This document shows positions 46,104 through 56,516 of a stretch of DNA of 56,516 nucleotides, one piece after another. The notes under the pieces were generated by a model. It was not told the origin of the DNA, searched no databases, and was given only the letters and a program-made list of their open reading frames with translations. The stretch is from Dipetalonema caudispina (lineage: Eukaryota; Nematoda; Chromadorea; Rhabditida; Onchocercidae): contig JABVXV010000372.1 in NCBI GenBank assembly GCA_013365325.1, positions 1 to 56,516 on the forward strand. The letters are read 5' to 3'. Every line of letters starts with the position of its first letter. Position 1 is the first letter of the stretch. Made by a program: the position numbers and the translations under genes.

Positions 46104-49081
46104 TCCATAATAATTTATCTTTTCAAGAGCGTAATTAGTGATCGTCCTCTCTGGAAGTTTTTTTCTTTAGTTTTTCAATAGAATTACAATCTCTGTCTAA
46201 ATTTCATCATGTAGATTTTGATTCAAGTCAATCTCCATTTTTATAATTCATTGGACTAATGCGAATATGTTGTTTACATACTCTGGGAATATCAAGATTC
46301 TATAATCCTAATTCTCAGTCTGTGACCAACCTCGTAGCTACCGATTAGTGTTGTCGATTTGTGCTTGATGTGGAATAATATAGTTTGTCGTATTTTGTGT
46401 TACAAAAGAAGGACAGCATCTATTTTTACTTGTATGATTTGAGATTTACAATAAGTTATCCCAGAAGTTCGATAACTTTACAGACATCATATACTAAATG
46501 GCAATTTGAAGGTTTGATTATAAAATAATAGGGTTTCAAAAATGTAACTGAAATTTATTTGCATTTTAATATTCAGTTTTATATTCGTTTGTTACGAATA
46601 ATTTCGCACATTTTTGTTTTCAGCTAATTTTTATCCACACATTAATTTTATATTTTCATGCAGATAAACTTGGCAATAAGTTTAATGATTAGATTTTAAT
46701 GATCAAACATTTTTAATGGTAGTAATATTTGTAAAATGACTGAAATAGGTTGCAATTCAGAATGTGTGAAGTTCCTAAATCAAAAAACGATATTTGTAAT
46801 CAGTCTTTGATATTTGCCATTCTTGAATAAACTTTGTTTTATTCAATAACAAGATTTCACTATCAAGAAGGATAGAATTTTTTGAAATGAAGTAATTTCA
46901 TTGTGGTTTGGATTGAGGTTTACAGTACCCAGTAGAGCTTTTAACTTTCCTCTACGTTAAGATCACTTTGGAAATAACTGAATTGGGAATATTTTTATTC
47001 ATGACTGAATTGGGGAATACTTTTATTCTTTAATTTCGTTTATTTTGCACTTAAAGCCAGAAAACAAATTTATCCTTTGAAATTGAATGAAACTAATCAA
47101 AAAATAATCATGCCATAGCACTTTCACTTCAATTCAATTCTAAAACTTTTTATTCAAAACTAAGTTAACTTTTCGTGCTAACTTTTTCTCTGCTAGATGA
47201 ATTCTTCGTGTTTTTTCTATTATATCTAGTTTAACAATTTTTTCAAAGTTGAAAGTTAGTTAGAAGGAATTTTAAAGAAATATCAAAATGTCAATAAACA
47301 TGATGTAATTTTTCCCACTATCCATACTTTATTCGATTAATTTATCACAATATGGTCACCATTTTAGTCCAAGCAACCAGAAATTAAATGATATCTTATT
47401 AGGATACAATACATATGAATAAACCGGTTCTATTTACTATTTTTGTTTTTTCTAGTATAGCAATAAATCAATGGAAATACTTTTAAAGTAGAAATCAATG
47501 TTTGCAAATCACGGAGAAAGATGGAAGTGAAACGGGTTGTGGAAAAGTTTCTAATTTTGAAATAATATGATGTTAAAAATTCTTTTTATAGCACTTCTCC
47601 TTCCCTCTTAGTAGTTGAAAATGATGAAATTTCATGCTAATAAGTTTTGTTCTTTTTCCATTCGTAATTATCGTTGTGACATGTAGCAAGATACAATGTT
47701 CCAGAGTTTGCTGTAGAGATTTTGTTAAATACTTTTAACAAATTTTGATATGATCCGTTGACAATGAAAACATTCAAAAACTACGTAAACATCAAAACTG
47801 GCTCAGCTGTGAAAAATTTTCTCAGAACCACGCATTTGCGAACCTTATTTCTTACGACTTCTGCTGTATAAACTGCAAAAATGTAAAGTAAATAAAAGAT
47901 TCATTATTTGTGGTTTGATATGCATTATTTCAATTTATCGATAATATTGATTGTGTCTTATACCGACAATAATATGTTGATATGTGTACTGTTGTAACTG
48001 TACTGTTGCTGCACATATATGTGTGACATGTCAGCTTAGTTTATTCTGAATTGAATTATACTAATCAGTGAAGTTCGATCATTGGACATATTTTTGTAGA
48101 ATTAGATAATTAATTATTTGTAAGTAATTATCGGATGCGCCTGAATGTTTGACGATTGAAGAGGATAAGTTGTATTTATTTGTTCGTCAATTTGGGGCAG
48201 TGTTGTTGACAATGTAGGGCGTCTCTAAACAATATCCATCGGATCCTTACATTTCTGGAACGTAACATTCATTATGTTTGTTTACACCTTATAATTTGAA
48301 ATTACTCATTTTCTGCGTCTACTTTGTTTCTCAGGAAAGAATTTAGTTTTTTAAAATTAATTTTTCAACCAATTAATTTATCTTTCGAAATTGGAGACTG
48401 AAATTAATTTTTCTTTTCAAATTGCTGCTTAAAATCGCTCGATTTCATCAGCTGCAGTAATATTATTTCTCGGTAGTGGAATTTGTCGAAATAATGAATT
48501 CTTTCCATCACAAATTTTACCAAAATAAATTGCAATAGTCATATCTCTCTTACCCCACATCGCTTTGTCAACCACTTACCAATGACCTTCCATGCGATAC
48601 CTTCTCCAAAATGGGTTATCTGCTCGTACGGTCGTTTCATTTCTTTATATTCATTATTCATAATACTGTTTCATAACTTTCTCGACTACTTTCAGTTACT
48701 CTTTCAACTTATTTTTGATAAAATTTAAAGTGAAAACTACTCGAATAATGGTAATTTCATTGAGTAATGTGTAAAGCAAGATTGTTGGCGAAGGAATGAA
48801 CTTTAAATTTTATACTATTGCAAGAAATAAATTACGTACAAACATATCTGTTGAGTTTCATAATCAGGATTTCCAGTTAAGCCCTTACTGAACAGTGCAA
48901 TTGTGATAGATCGAATGAAAAGGCTCGTACGCAACAAAATAATCTTTCGTCGATTCAAATTACTATTCATTGAATATTTTATGGAAAAATATTTGGCATC
49001 TTCTAATATGTTATCAATCTACGATTAACATTTAGCAGGAAATTTGATGAGCCGAAATACTGCCGGTTTTCTTACTCAACA
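46104..49081. other. 3 kb gene-poor AT-rich stretch
   Basis: No credible open frame or RNA gene was seen. A diverged tandem duplication at 46977-47028 is listed separately. Confidence 0.4.
46977..47028. repeat. diverged tandem duplication, 2 x about 27 bp
   Basis: ACTGAATTGGGAATA...TTTTATTC at 46977-47000 is repeated with one insertion and one substitution at 47004-47028. Confidence 0.8.
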
Positions 49082-50851
49082 ATGAATCGGCCAAGCAGTA
49101 GATGTTTGCCAAAGTGTGTATCATCGGATAAAGCTTCACAAATTTGTGATAATGCTATCGTCGACAAGGAACGCTTGGCATCTATATGTATACATCTTTG
49201 CAATCAAGTTAGTGCTGTTTAGATAGGACAGAATTCTTCTACAATTAAGTTTAGTTTAAATGTAAAATGTATACGTATCATTATAAGGGTAATGCAAACT
49301 AAGGAATGACGTATTGTCATCTGCACCAATTTAAGTACGATATTATATCGTCAGGCTTTCATTGCGGTTAACTTTTGGTATGCAACTTTTTTTATAATTC
49401 AATTACTAATTAATAATATTAAAGGACATGTCGTCTGCACCAAATGTTTTCTATGAAATTTTTAAGAAAAAGAAGTAATTAAAGAAAGAAGAGATAAAAG
49501 GAAGTAAAGAGAAGCAAGAGAAAACAACAAAATAAAATTTCTTTCCGGAATATTCTCATTCCTGAACCGTAACAGAGATAATTATATTGCTGATAGAGTT
49601 GGCTTATACCCTTACTTCTTGTCTTTTCCTTTCATTAGTTATTTAATTTTCCTTCGTTTTCTGTTGTAAAAATGTCCTACTGAGTTTTGAGTCAGAGCCA
49701 CAATTTGAGCTGTATAATTACAAAACTCTGGCCTAAGGCATCTATTGGACATACAAATTTAAACTCACTTTTACAATATTTACTCTTTGCATGTAATTGG
49801 AGCAATTTGCAGCTAAAAACGATCATTAATCTGCTGATAGACTTTGCTGGAGATGTTTGTGATGAAACAGAAAGTGCGCGTAGTTTACTTTGCGAATTAG
49901 AGGTCTTTGTTCCGAATTTCAATTTTCAATCATTCATTTTTCTAAAGGTTCACCTTGATTTATGAAAAATTTTGAAAATCCATCAGATAATTATAGTTCC
50001 ATAAAGAAAATGTTGCATATTTATAGAGAGATAGACAGTGAGATTGAAGAAAAAGAGTACACAGTGAGTAGTGCAATACAATCATTGTATTTCAGGACAA
50101 GGTATTGCCGTTTCTGGTAAACTTAGATATTGAAATGGTCGCATCAGAGAAACTTATTCGGACAAACATTGATACAGCAAAGATTAGTGAAACTAAAGTG
50201 GACTGGTTACTGAAATTCAATAAGTACAAGGTTTCTTCGATCATAAATACTATGAATTTAGCAGTAGAGAGCAATGAAAAGCAAGGGTCACAGATAGAAA
50301 TGAAATATAGAAGGATACATAACAGCTAATCAGTAGGGTTCTCTCGAATTTATGGATGAATTAAAATACATTTGAGAAACTGAGTGATTAAAAGTTGAAA
50401 AGACTAGTGAAGAGAAGAACACTTCTAACATTCCATTAAGGCATTGTGGAATTATTATTATGCATGGATTAGCTCGAATTAAGTTTTCCTACTTTCATTT
50501 TTTCGATTGACTTAATCCGGAATCAAAGTTATTCAAAACAGAGATAATTCCAAACTGCAGTTTTATAAAATTAATGAGTAATCAGATAAATACAGAATTG
50601 AATGTTGAAAAAAATCTTGTTCCATATGACGAATTCATTTCCATTTACTTCAGCTGGAAATGCGCGAAATGTTGGCTACCCTTTCTGGCGCAGTGTACGA
50701 AGATCTGGAACGGGTGCTATCGTTGAGATGTCGAGGTTGCTGTGGTATAACTTTTAAACAAGAATTAATGCTCTGTTTACGTGAAATGAAAAATGGCACT
50801 GATAGATTGCAGAAACAAATCAAACTGGAACAAACAATACCTATTCATTAA
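49082..50851 (+). CDS. unknown alpha-helical protein, 221 aa, four exons
   Basis: Exons 49082-49207, 49696-49902, 50096-50230 and 50654-50851 are all phase 0, with GTTAGT, GTCTTT and GTTTCT donors and good acceptors (TGAGTCAG, TATTTCAG, TTACTTCAG). The N-terminus MNRPSSRCLPKCVSSDKASQ is followed by helices with Leu/Ile periodicity (LNSLLQYLLFACNWSNLQLK then TIINLLIDFAGDVCDETESA, DIEMVASEKLIR, EMREMLATLSGAVYEDLERV). A Cys cluster (LRCRGCCGITF) and a charged C-terminal helix close the chain. The exon 2 end is uncertain: a second donor at about 49947 would insert 15 residues. There is no signal peptide, membrane segment or recognised domain. AATAAA follows at 50982. It is a plausible subunit or adaptor, but no function can be given. 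Confidence 0.65.
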
Positions 50852-51576
50852 TCTGTAAAAATTCTTCCAATTTCCTGATTGATATATTTTCAACTGTGAA
50901 ATTTTAAAACTTGTATATTTGAAGGGAAAAAATCTCGGAACATAAAAATACTGCCTTTCTTATTTATCTGAAACATTTCGCAATAAATGACAATCTTCGA
51001 TTTGCATTTATCTCACTGTTCAAAGCATGCTATTCAACAAACTATTTAGAAATTATTTCCCCAACAAATAGTAAAAATTGCAGGGATCAAAAGCTAATAA
51101 ATGACTTATTAGCTTGATTAGATCGTTGAGAACTCCCGAGGATTCCCGAATGTTGGCTTTGCTAAAGATAATGGATGAGCAGAATTTGCATCCTTGTGCA
51201 TTAATGGCTCTCAGATGGACTTCTAATGAATGTATGGCCTACTGAGCTAGAGAAAAAGAATACATTTCTAGAGATTAATGACCATAGAATATAGGCAACG
51301 GAGAAATAGTATAAAGGATTAGGGATACGATAAAGATTAGTAGGATTCATGTAATGCAAAAGGCAAAAGATAAAGGAAGAGAGAAAGGGAGAGAATATAG
51401 TTCGAAAAGATAGTACAGAAAGTGGTTGGTTTGGGTACAAGTTGCGATGCAACGGTTTGTATTGGACGGGGATGGGGAGGACGATTCCTTTAGCTGATAC
51501 TGGTAGTACCGCGGGATCTCGGGAGGAGAGAGCAGAGGTAGGATGTGATAGAGGCAAGGAGAGAGTTGTTATCAGT
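50852..51576. other. intergenic between the unknown 221-aa gene and ALG6
   Basis: Holds the upstream gene's AATAAA (50982-50987) and a purine-rich tract (51358-51420) just ahead of the ALG6 leader. The 51201-51557 minus-strand open frame is antisense to this and lacks gene features. Confidence 0.5.
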
Positions 51577-54500
51577 ATGACAAATCAAGCAGCATTCCTT
51601 GCCCTTATATTTTTCGGTATCACTGTCCAGGTTGCTATATCAGTGGGATCTTACTCCGGTTTGTTTTCGTCTATCTTTATTAATTTTAATGATTTTATTT
51701 GCTTTATCTTCCTCATCATTTCTCTCTCAAATCTTTCTTCATACGGGCACATTATATTTGATATAAAAAGTTCGTTTATACCTTAAATGTTAAAAGAAAG
51801 GATTTTTTATATTACTATTTTCTGCTGTGAGTAGGACATTTTTGATTAGCCTTCCCTGTACTTCTTTCTGGTAATAAGAAGCCGTCTTCTAGGCCATGCT
51901 ACCCCGCCGATGTACGGTGATTATGAGGCTCAAAGACACTGGATGGAAATCACCTATCATTTGCCTGTTAATCAATGGTAATGATATACTTCTATCAATT
52001 ATTCTATTGCTCTAAAATATTATTAAATATTTCTAGCTAAGAGTTTTTTGTATGCATATTTCGATAACAAAAGTATCTTCTTAATAGCTTCGAATTTTTC
52101 ACGATAATATTTTTTATTGGCATGAAATATGGCCAAATGTGGCTAATTTGTTTTTATAGGTATGTAAATAGTAGTGATAATGATTTGAATTACTGGGGAT
52201 TGGATTATCCTCCTCTTACGGCTTTTCACAGTTGGCTTCTCGGAGCTATGTGAGTCAATCCTTATTTACAGCTTTTTTCCTCCAGTTGCTTCGGAATCTA
52301 AATGATAATTAATTGAAAACTCTATATTAACTAAATGAAAATTGAACCATAATCTTAATTTGAATCTTAATTTTTTTGCACGTGAAGGCAGAGCTTTTTT
52401 GCACAAAATCAGTTGGATGGTTGGGATTTCAGGGGAAAAAAATGAGAAAATGCATCATATAATCGATAATCTCTACATAACAGATCGATACATAATTTTG
52501 TAGTCGAACTTCATGTTTGTTTTGAAAACAGTACAAAGATAATTATAGGACTTAGAACAGAAACTTTTATCTTAATTTACTAACCCTTATTGGTTTTTAA
52601 TTGATAACGTTTAGTTCAAATGATAACTTTTTAGAGCGAATAAGTTCAATCGTTCATGGGTAGCGCTGCATATATCAAGGGGAATTGAGACAGAACCTCA
52701 CAAATTCTTCATGCGAATTACTGTTTTAGCTACATATTGGATAGTTTATATTTCTTCTTTATTACTTTCAATCGATTTTTTCCATAATACTGTATCTCAT
52801 AGAATGGTAAGGTTTATTTAAGGTTCGCTTAAAATGTGAATAGTCGTCGTTTTGTCAATATTTTTTAAGATATGACTGAAATTCTGAATAACTTCTATTC
52901 ATACTCCAAAAAAAGGCACGAAGTTAAATCCGTTATATATTGCAGCTCAATTATTGTGCAGTAGCTGTGCTCTATCCAGGGTTATTGGCCATGGATAATG
53001 GCCATTTCCAGTTGGTTTTGATCTTTTTATTTAAAAGTTTTTCATCGTGTTTTTTCTTGTTTAAATAAGGTTCTCTAGCAGTGAATGTTGAAGTTCGGTT
53101 TTTTTTTTTTTTTTTTTTTTTTTCCATGCAAAAACAAATTCATACACTTTCACCACGTTCATTTGTTTATTTGCTGAGCGAAAAGAACGTCTATCACATT
53201 TTAGATACAATCACATATCGCTTGGTTTATTCCTCCTATCATTTGCTTGCTTTGTTTCAAGTTTTTTTAAACTTGGTTCAATGTTTTTTGTTTTGGCATT
53301 AAGCTTCAAGCAAATGGAGTTGTATCATGCCTTACCAGTTGCCGTTTATTTATTGTCAAAGTCATTTCCGAGTGATAAACGATTAAGCACGAGTCAGAGG
53401 TTTTTTTTTTCTTTTTTTTGTTTAGTTTTTTTTTATTACAAAAGCCGGTAAAGAAAATGTGTATTAGGTTTTATTTTTATTTATTAAATTAGAAGAGAGC
53501 TTAATTTTGTGTCCTGCAGATATCTTTCTTGGGCAAAGCAGCTGTTCATATTATTTATTACTGTCCTCGTTACAATTCTGCTCGTTTTGCTTCCTTTTCT
53601 TGTCACCAGATCTGATTTGATACAGATTTTGCGTCGGATTTTCCCGTTTTACCGTGGGATTTTCGAGGTACAAAAGTAACATTCCTTCACTTGGCATTTT
53701 TTTTCTTGTTTTATAGTAAAATTGTTAAATACATTATAAAACAACATTTGTTTAGGATAAAGTTGCGAATTTTTGGTGTTCTGTTAATGTATTGTACAAA
53801 TTGAAGGATAATTTCGAATTACAGGTTTTATTGCGCATGAGGTAACCATTTTCGAATTTTTGCTTTTTTTGAGTTCAGTTCGGTCAGGTTTTTTGTTAGC
53901 AGTTGTCATTGTTTTTGACTAGTGGATTTGACAGTTCACGAAGTTTTTGTTTTTAGTGCTATAGTGGTTCTTGTAACTAATATTCCGTGGTCGTTGTGTT
54001 TGTTTTACTATCCGACAGTGACCAACTTCAAATATGGCTTATTGGCATCCAGCTTATCCTTCTTTTTGTTTTCATTTCAAGTTCATGAAAAATCAATCCT
54101 TCTTGTCGCGATGTACGTTGTTTCTTCGGGGTTTTTTTAGTTTCAGTAGTATTTTAAATTTTTCTCAAAAATATCTAGATCATTTTATTCTAATACAATC
54201 TTGTTATAGACCTGCTATATTGTTATGGAATGAGAGTCCTGTGTTTGTTTCCTGGCTACTAATTATCTCAAATACAAGGTTATTATATTACACTTTCTGC
54301 TGATTTTCTCACCCCTGCTTTATTCGATAGTCTTTTCTAAAATATCGTAAATTACTAAGAAGCCATGTATTATTATAGATTATAGATGTAGTTGTATTGA
54401 TTATTTAACTGTCGATGAGAACTTAAATTTTATTTCATTTTGCAAAAAAATGCGGTGAGGTAGTGAAGTCTAATCTGTGAACCTTTTTATGCCTAGAATT

Positions 54501-55121
54501 TATTAATCGTGCAACCCAACTCCACCCATACTAAGGCGGTAATCGTTGCATTTAGAATAGGGTAAATATGACTTTTTCGCAAAAATGATATTCGTTTTTC
54601 TATTTTTCTATTTGCATTTGATTGGTGGGTTACGAAGTGCTTTCATTTTAGTCTCTATCCACTGTGCATCAAAGATGGCAATGCTATTCATATAGCGCTA
54701 TTTATTTTTTATTATATTACTGCGTATTCATTATTCTCAAAACTTTCGGTGTTTAAGGTACTTCATGTTTTCTTTTTGTTTCAAAAGGCTACGGCATTTA
54801 AAGCTTTGTCTAACTTCAGATATCAATAGTGACATGAACTGTCCTTAAATTCATTACCACTTTTTTGTGTGTTTCGGAATTATTGGGGTGTATTTTCAGC
54901 GAATGGTTGTCCATGGAAGTTGTTTGGCATCGTTAATGTTATGTTTAGCGAGTTTACTTTTTGCACCACCAACACGATTTCCTCACATTTTCTCTCTTTT
55001 AATAGCAGTTTACTGTTTTGTTCATTTCATAACATTTTTCCTGTATATTAATTTAATTACACTGAGATTCAGGTTTAAAAAGCTGAAAATTGTAGAGTTG
55101 TTCCTCATTTCCATTTCATGA
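51577..55121 (+). CDS. ALG6: ALG6 dolichyl-P-Glc:Man9GlcNAc2-PP-dolichol alpha-1,3-glucosyltransferase
   Basis: Twelve exons: 51577-51658, 51893-51977, 52160-52249, 52635-52806, 52946-53010, 53205-53399, 53520-53667, 53756-53841, 53957-54112, 54210-54278, 54652-54757, 54900-55121. Every join keeps phase, giving 491 aa (family about 500). It adds the first glucose to the lipid-linked N-glycan precursor on the ER luminal side. Landmarks are [11 protein letters not shown] (residues 34-44, with the conserved luminal D37), [13 protein letters not shown] (68-80), [47 protein letters not shown] and [19 protein letters not shown]. Many hydrophobic membrane segments lie between them. The start at 51577 aligns with other ALG6 N-termini. 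An in-frame upstream ATG at 51442 would add 45 hydrophilic residues and is less likely. AATAAA follows at 55290. The gene is complete and apparently functional. Confidence 0.95.
53099..53123. repeat. T homopolymer in an ALG6 intron
   Basis: A run of about 25 T in the intron before the exon starting YNHISLG. Its length is likely to be unstable and error-prone in sequencing. Confidence 0.9.
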
Positions 55122-55877
55122 ATCCTAATGAGCAGTAACTTTTTCGGTGCTGTCACTATGCTGCCCATATAATTTATTGTTAATGCTAGCTAGCTATTCA
55201 ATGGAAACTGTAAAATACCTATTTATGGCACATATCACCACCATTCAGTAACTATATTTAACTTTTACCTTATCCAATTTTCCAGTTGTAATAAATCATT
55301 ATATTTCTCAAATGCAATATGAAGTAAGTCTTTAATTCTACCACGAACATCTATCAACGAACGACAATTGTGATAGATCGCATTATATATGCAGAAACAA
55401 TCAATTATAGTAGCTGTGGTATATTACATAGGCTTGGCAGTAGTCATGTTAGTTACGATGTATCTCAGTGGTAAAGGAAAATTTTCTGCCGATAAAATTA
55501 AATCAGCTTACTTAATATAATTCTCCTGATAGATAACACTAAAAATAACCTGGTAATACCATGATGTGTTTTCTATACATGTTTACTTTTCAACAGATAA
55601 CATGTTGTTACCTAGAACATTACTAGTAAGTATTCTTAATTGAAGTTATTACCAAATACGAATTTTGAGAAATTGCAAGACATGGATTAAATAAAAGTCA
55701 GAAAATAAATTACCATCAATCTTAGATTTCCTTAATAACGCGACAAATTTTAAGGCGGAAAAGATAACCGTATCTGCAACAGTTCATGTGTTGTTGCAGC
55801 TTTGAAAATCCTAGACTGATGATTTTGCTCAGATATTTAACATTGATGGGAATTAAGCTATCTTGATCAGTATTAGA
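55122..55877. other. 3' flank of ALG6
   Basis: 3' UTR with AATAAA at 55290-55295, then AT-rich DNA without a recognised gene. Confidence 0.5.
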
Positions 55878-56021
55878 TCATGTCCGTGGAATGAACAATT
55901 TCATATCGTGAGTAACATCTACAAAGGAAGAAAGGATAAACGGATATAGAACGATATGTGATGCAACCGAGGATGATAAATTCCCTTGTTTATGTTCCTC
56001 TTCCGTCACTGCTGCAGACAT
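55878..56021 (-). CDS. candidate 47-aa ORF or terminal exon
   Basis: The minus-strand frame MSAAVTEEEHKQGNLSSSVA continues to a stop at 55878. It is preceded by an open run back to an acceptor-like GACATTGCAG near 56050, so it could be the last exon of a gene entering from the right edge. The composition is protein-like. No family is recognised. Confidence 0.25.
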   Translation of the reverse strand: MSAAVTEEEHKQGNLSSSVASHIVLYPFILSSFVDVTHDMKLFIPRT

Positions 56022-56050
56022 GAAAGACTTTGAAGTATAAATTGAACTGC

Positions 56051-56516
56051 AATGTCTTCATATAAAGCTATGGTTAATAATCTAAATGAACGGAGGAAGA
56101 CAAACAATTATTTGTTTTAATGATAAGTATTATATAAACGTTTGACTGCAAAAAAGGAGAAATTTGAAAATGCCAAAGTTTAATTTTAAAATATGGAAAT
56201 TTTGAGAGACAGAGGAGTGCATGGAGTTCAATTTAATTTTGAAAGTAAAAGATAACTTTGAGGAAAGGTTATCTCTTTAGTAGTATGAGGAAGTTATTTT
56301 TGGTGTCATTCTAGTTTAAAAAACGATTGAAGTATGAAAATACTCGATGGATCACACTCAATTCCGCAATAAAGTTTTCTTTTGTTGACAGTCACTTACT
56401 TTTAAATCAGTTTCATTCAATCATATGACACTTCTCATGTTTGCTTTCGTTGTCTTATTAACCAACTACTAAAAGTGATATTCGACTAAAAGCAACTTTA
56501 AATGAATCACAAACTA
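56051..56516. other. right end of window, no gene seen
   Basis: AT-rich, no open frame of note. Confidence 0.4.

Noticed and set aside
49692..49922. minus-strand ORF of 76 codons
   Set aside because: Shadow of exon 2 of the 221-aa gene on the other strand.
51201..51557. 118-codon minus-strand ORF upstream of ALG6
   Set aside because: It is antisense to the purine-rich leader region, and its Ser/Pro/Phe/Leu composition reflects that tract. No start, splice or domain support.
1..56516. tRNA, rRNA, SL RNA, CRISPR array or bacterial insert
   Set aside because: No tRNA B-box with matching acceptor stem, no SL1 sequence, no regularly spaced repeats and no intron-free bacterial-style gene block were found on reading both strands.

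Overview
The window looks like nuclear DNA of a nematode. It is AT-rich, its genes are split into many short exons, introns end in the T-rich ...TTTCAG form, and several start codons lie a few bases after a splice acceptor, as in SL trans-spliced messages. The gene set (a MyoD/HLH-1 orthologue, a PAI-only paired-domain protein of the npax type, a nematode-style lone-domain tyrosine phosphatase, a DXO-like decapping-nuclease paralogue) also points to Nematoda. Fairly long introns and low gene density suggest a parasitic clade III (filarial-like) worm more than Caenorhabditis; that is inference. Layout, left to right: 3' part of a CNNM-like gene (+, about 2-632, cut by the window edge); DXO-like gene (-, 2678-6278); a 6.3 kb stretch without a convincing gene; TTC9-like TPR protein (+, 12631-15352); protein tyrosine phosphatase (+, 16530-20160); PAI-domain protein (-, 21252-22910); a poorly resolved stretch with candidate exons; hlh-1/MyoD (-, 26574-31840) with an E-box-rich upstream region; a small putative secreted protein (+, 37594-37934); a clan-2 cytochrome P450 (-, 38864-42194, first exon not found); an unknown 113-aa protein (+, 45694-46103); an unknown 221-aa protein (+, 49082-50851); ALG6 glucosyltransferase (+, 51577-55121); then about 1.4 kb with one candidate minus-strand terminal exon. 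Seven of the multi-exon models were joined by hand so that every junction keeps phase and has GT/AG ends: DXO-like 384 aa, TTC9-like 280 aa, PTP 348 aa, npax-like about 207 aa, HLH-1 314 aa, ALG6 491 aa, and the unknown 221-aa protein. The genes are unrelated in function (RNA decapping/quality control, signalling, two transcription factors, oxidation, N-glycan assembly). They form no operon or obvious cluster, so I see ordinary eukaryotic gene order rather than a dedicated new system. The most novel items are three uncharacterised small proteins, a DXO paralogue with an altered active site, three separate 40-41 nt near-perfect hairpins in non-coding DNA, and several short tandem or inverted duplications. 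No rRNA, tRNA, transposon ORF or CRISPR array was recognised. All exon models are reading-frame and homology-pattern inferences made by eye.
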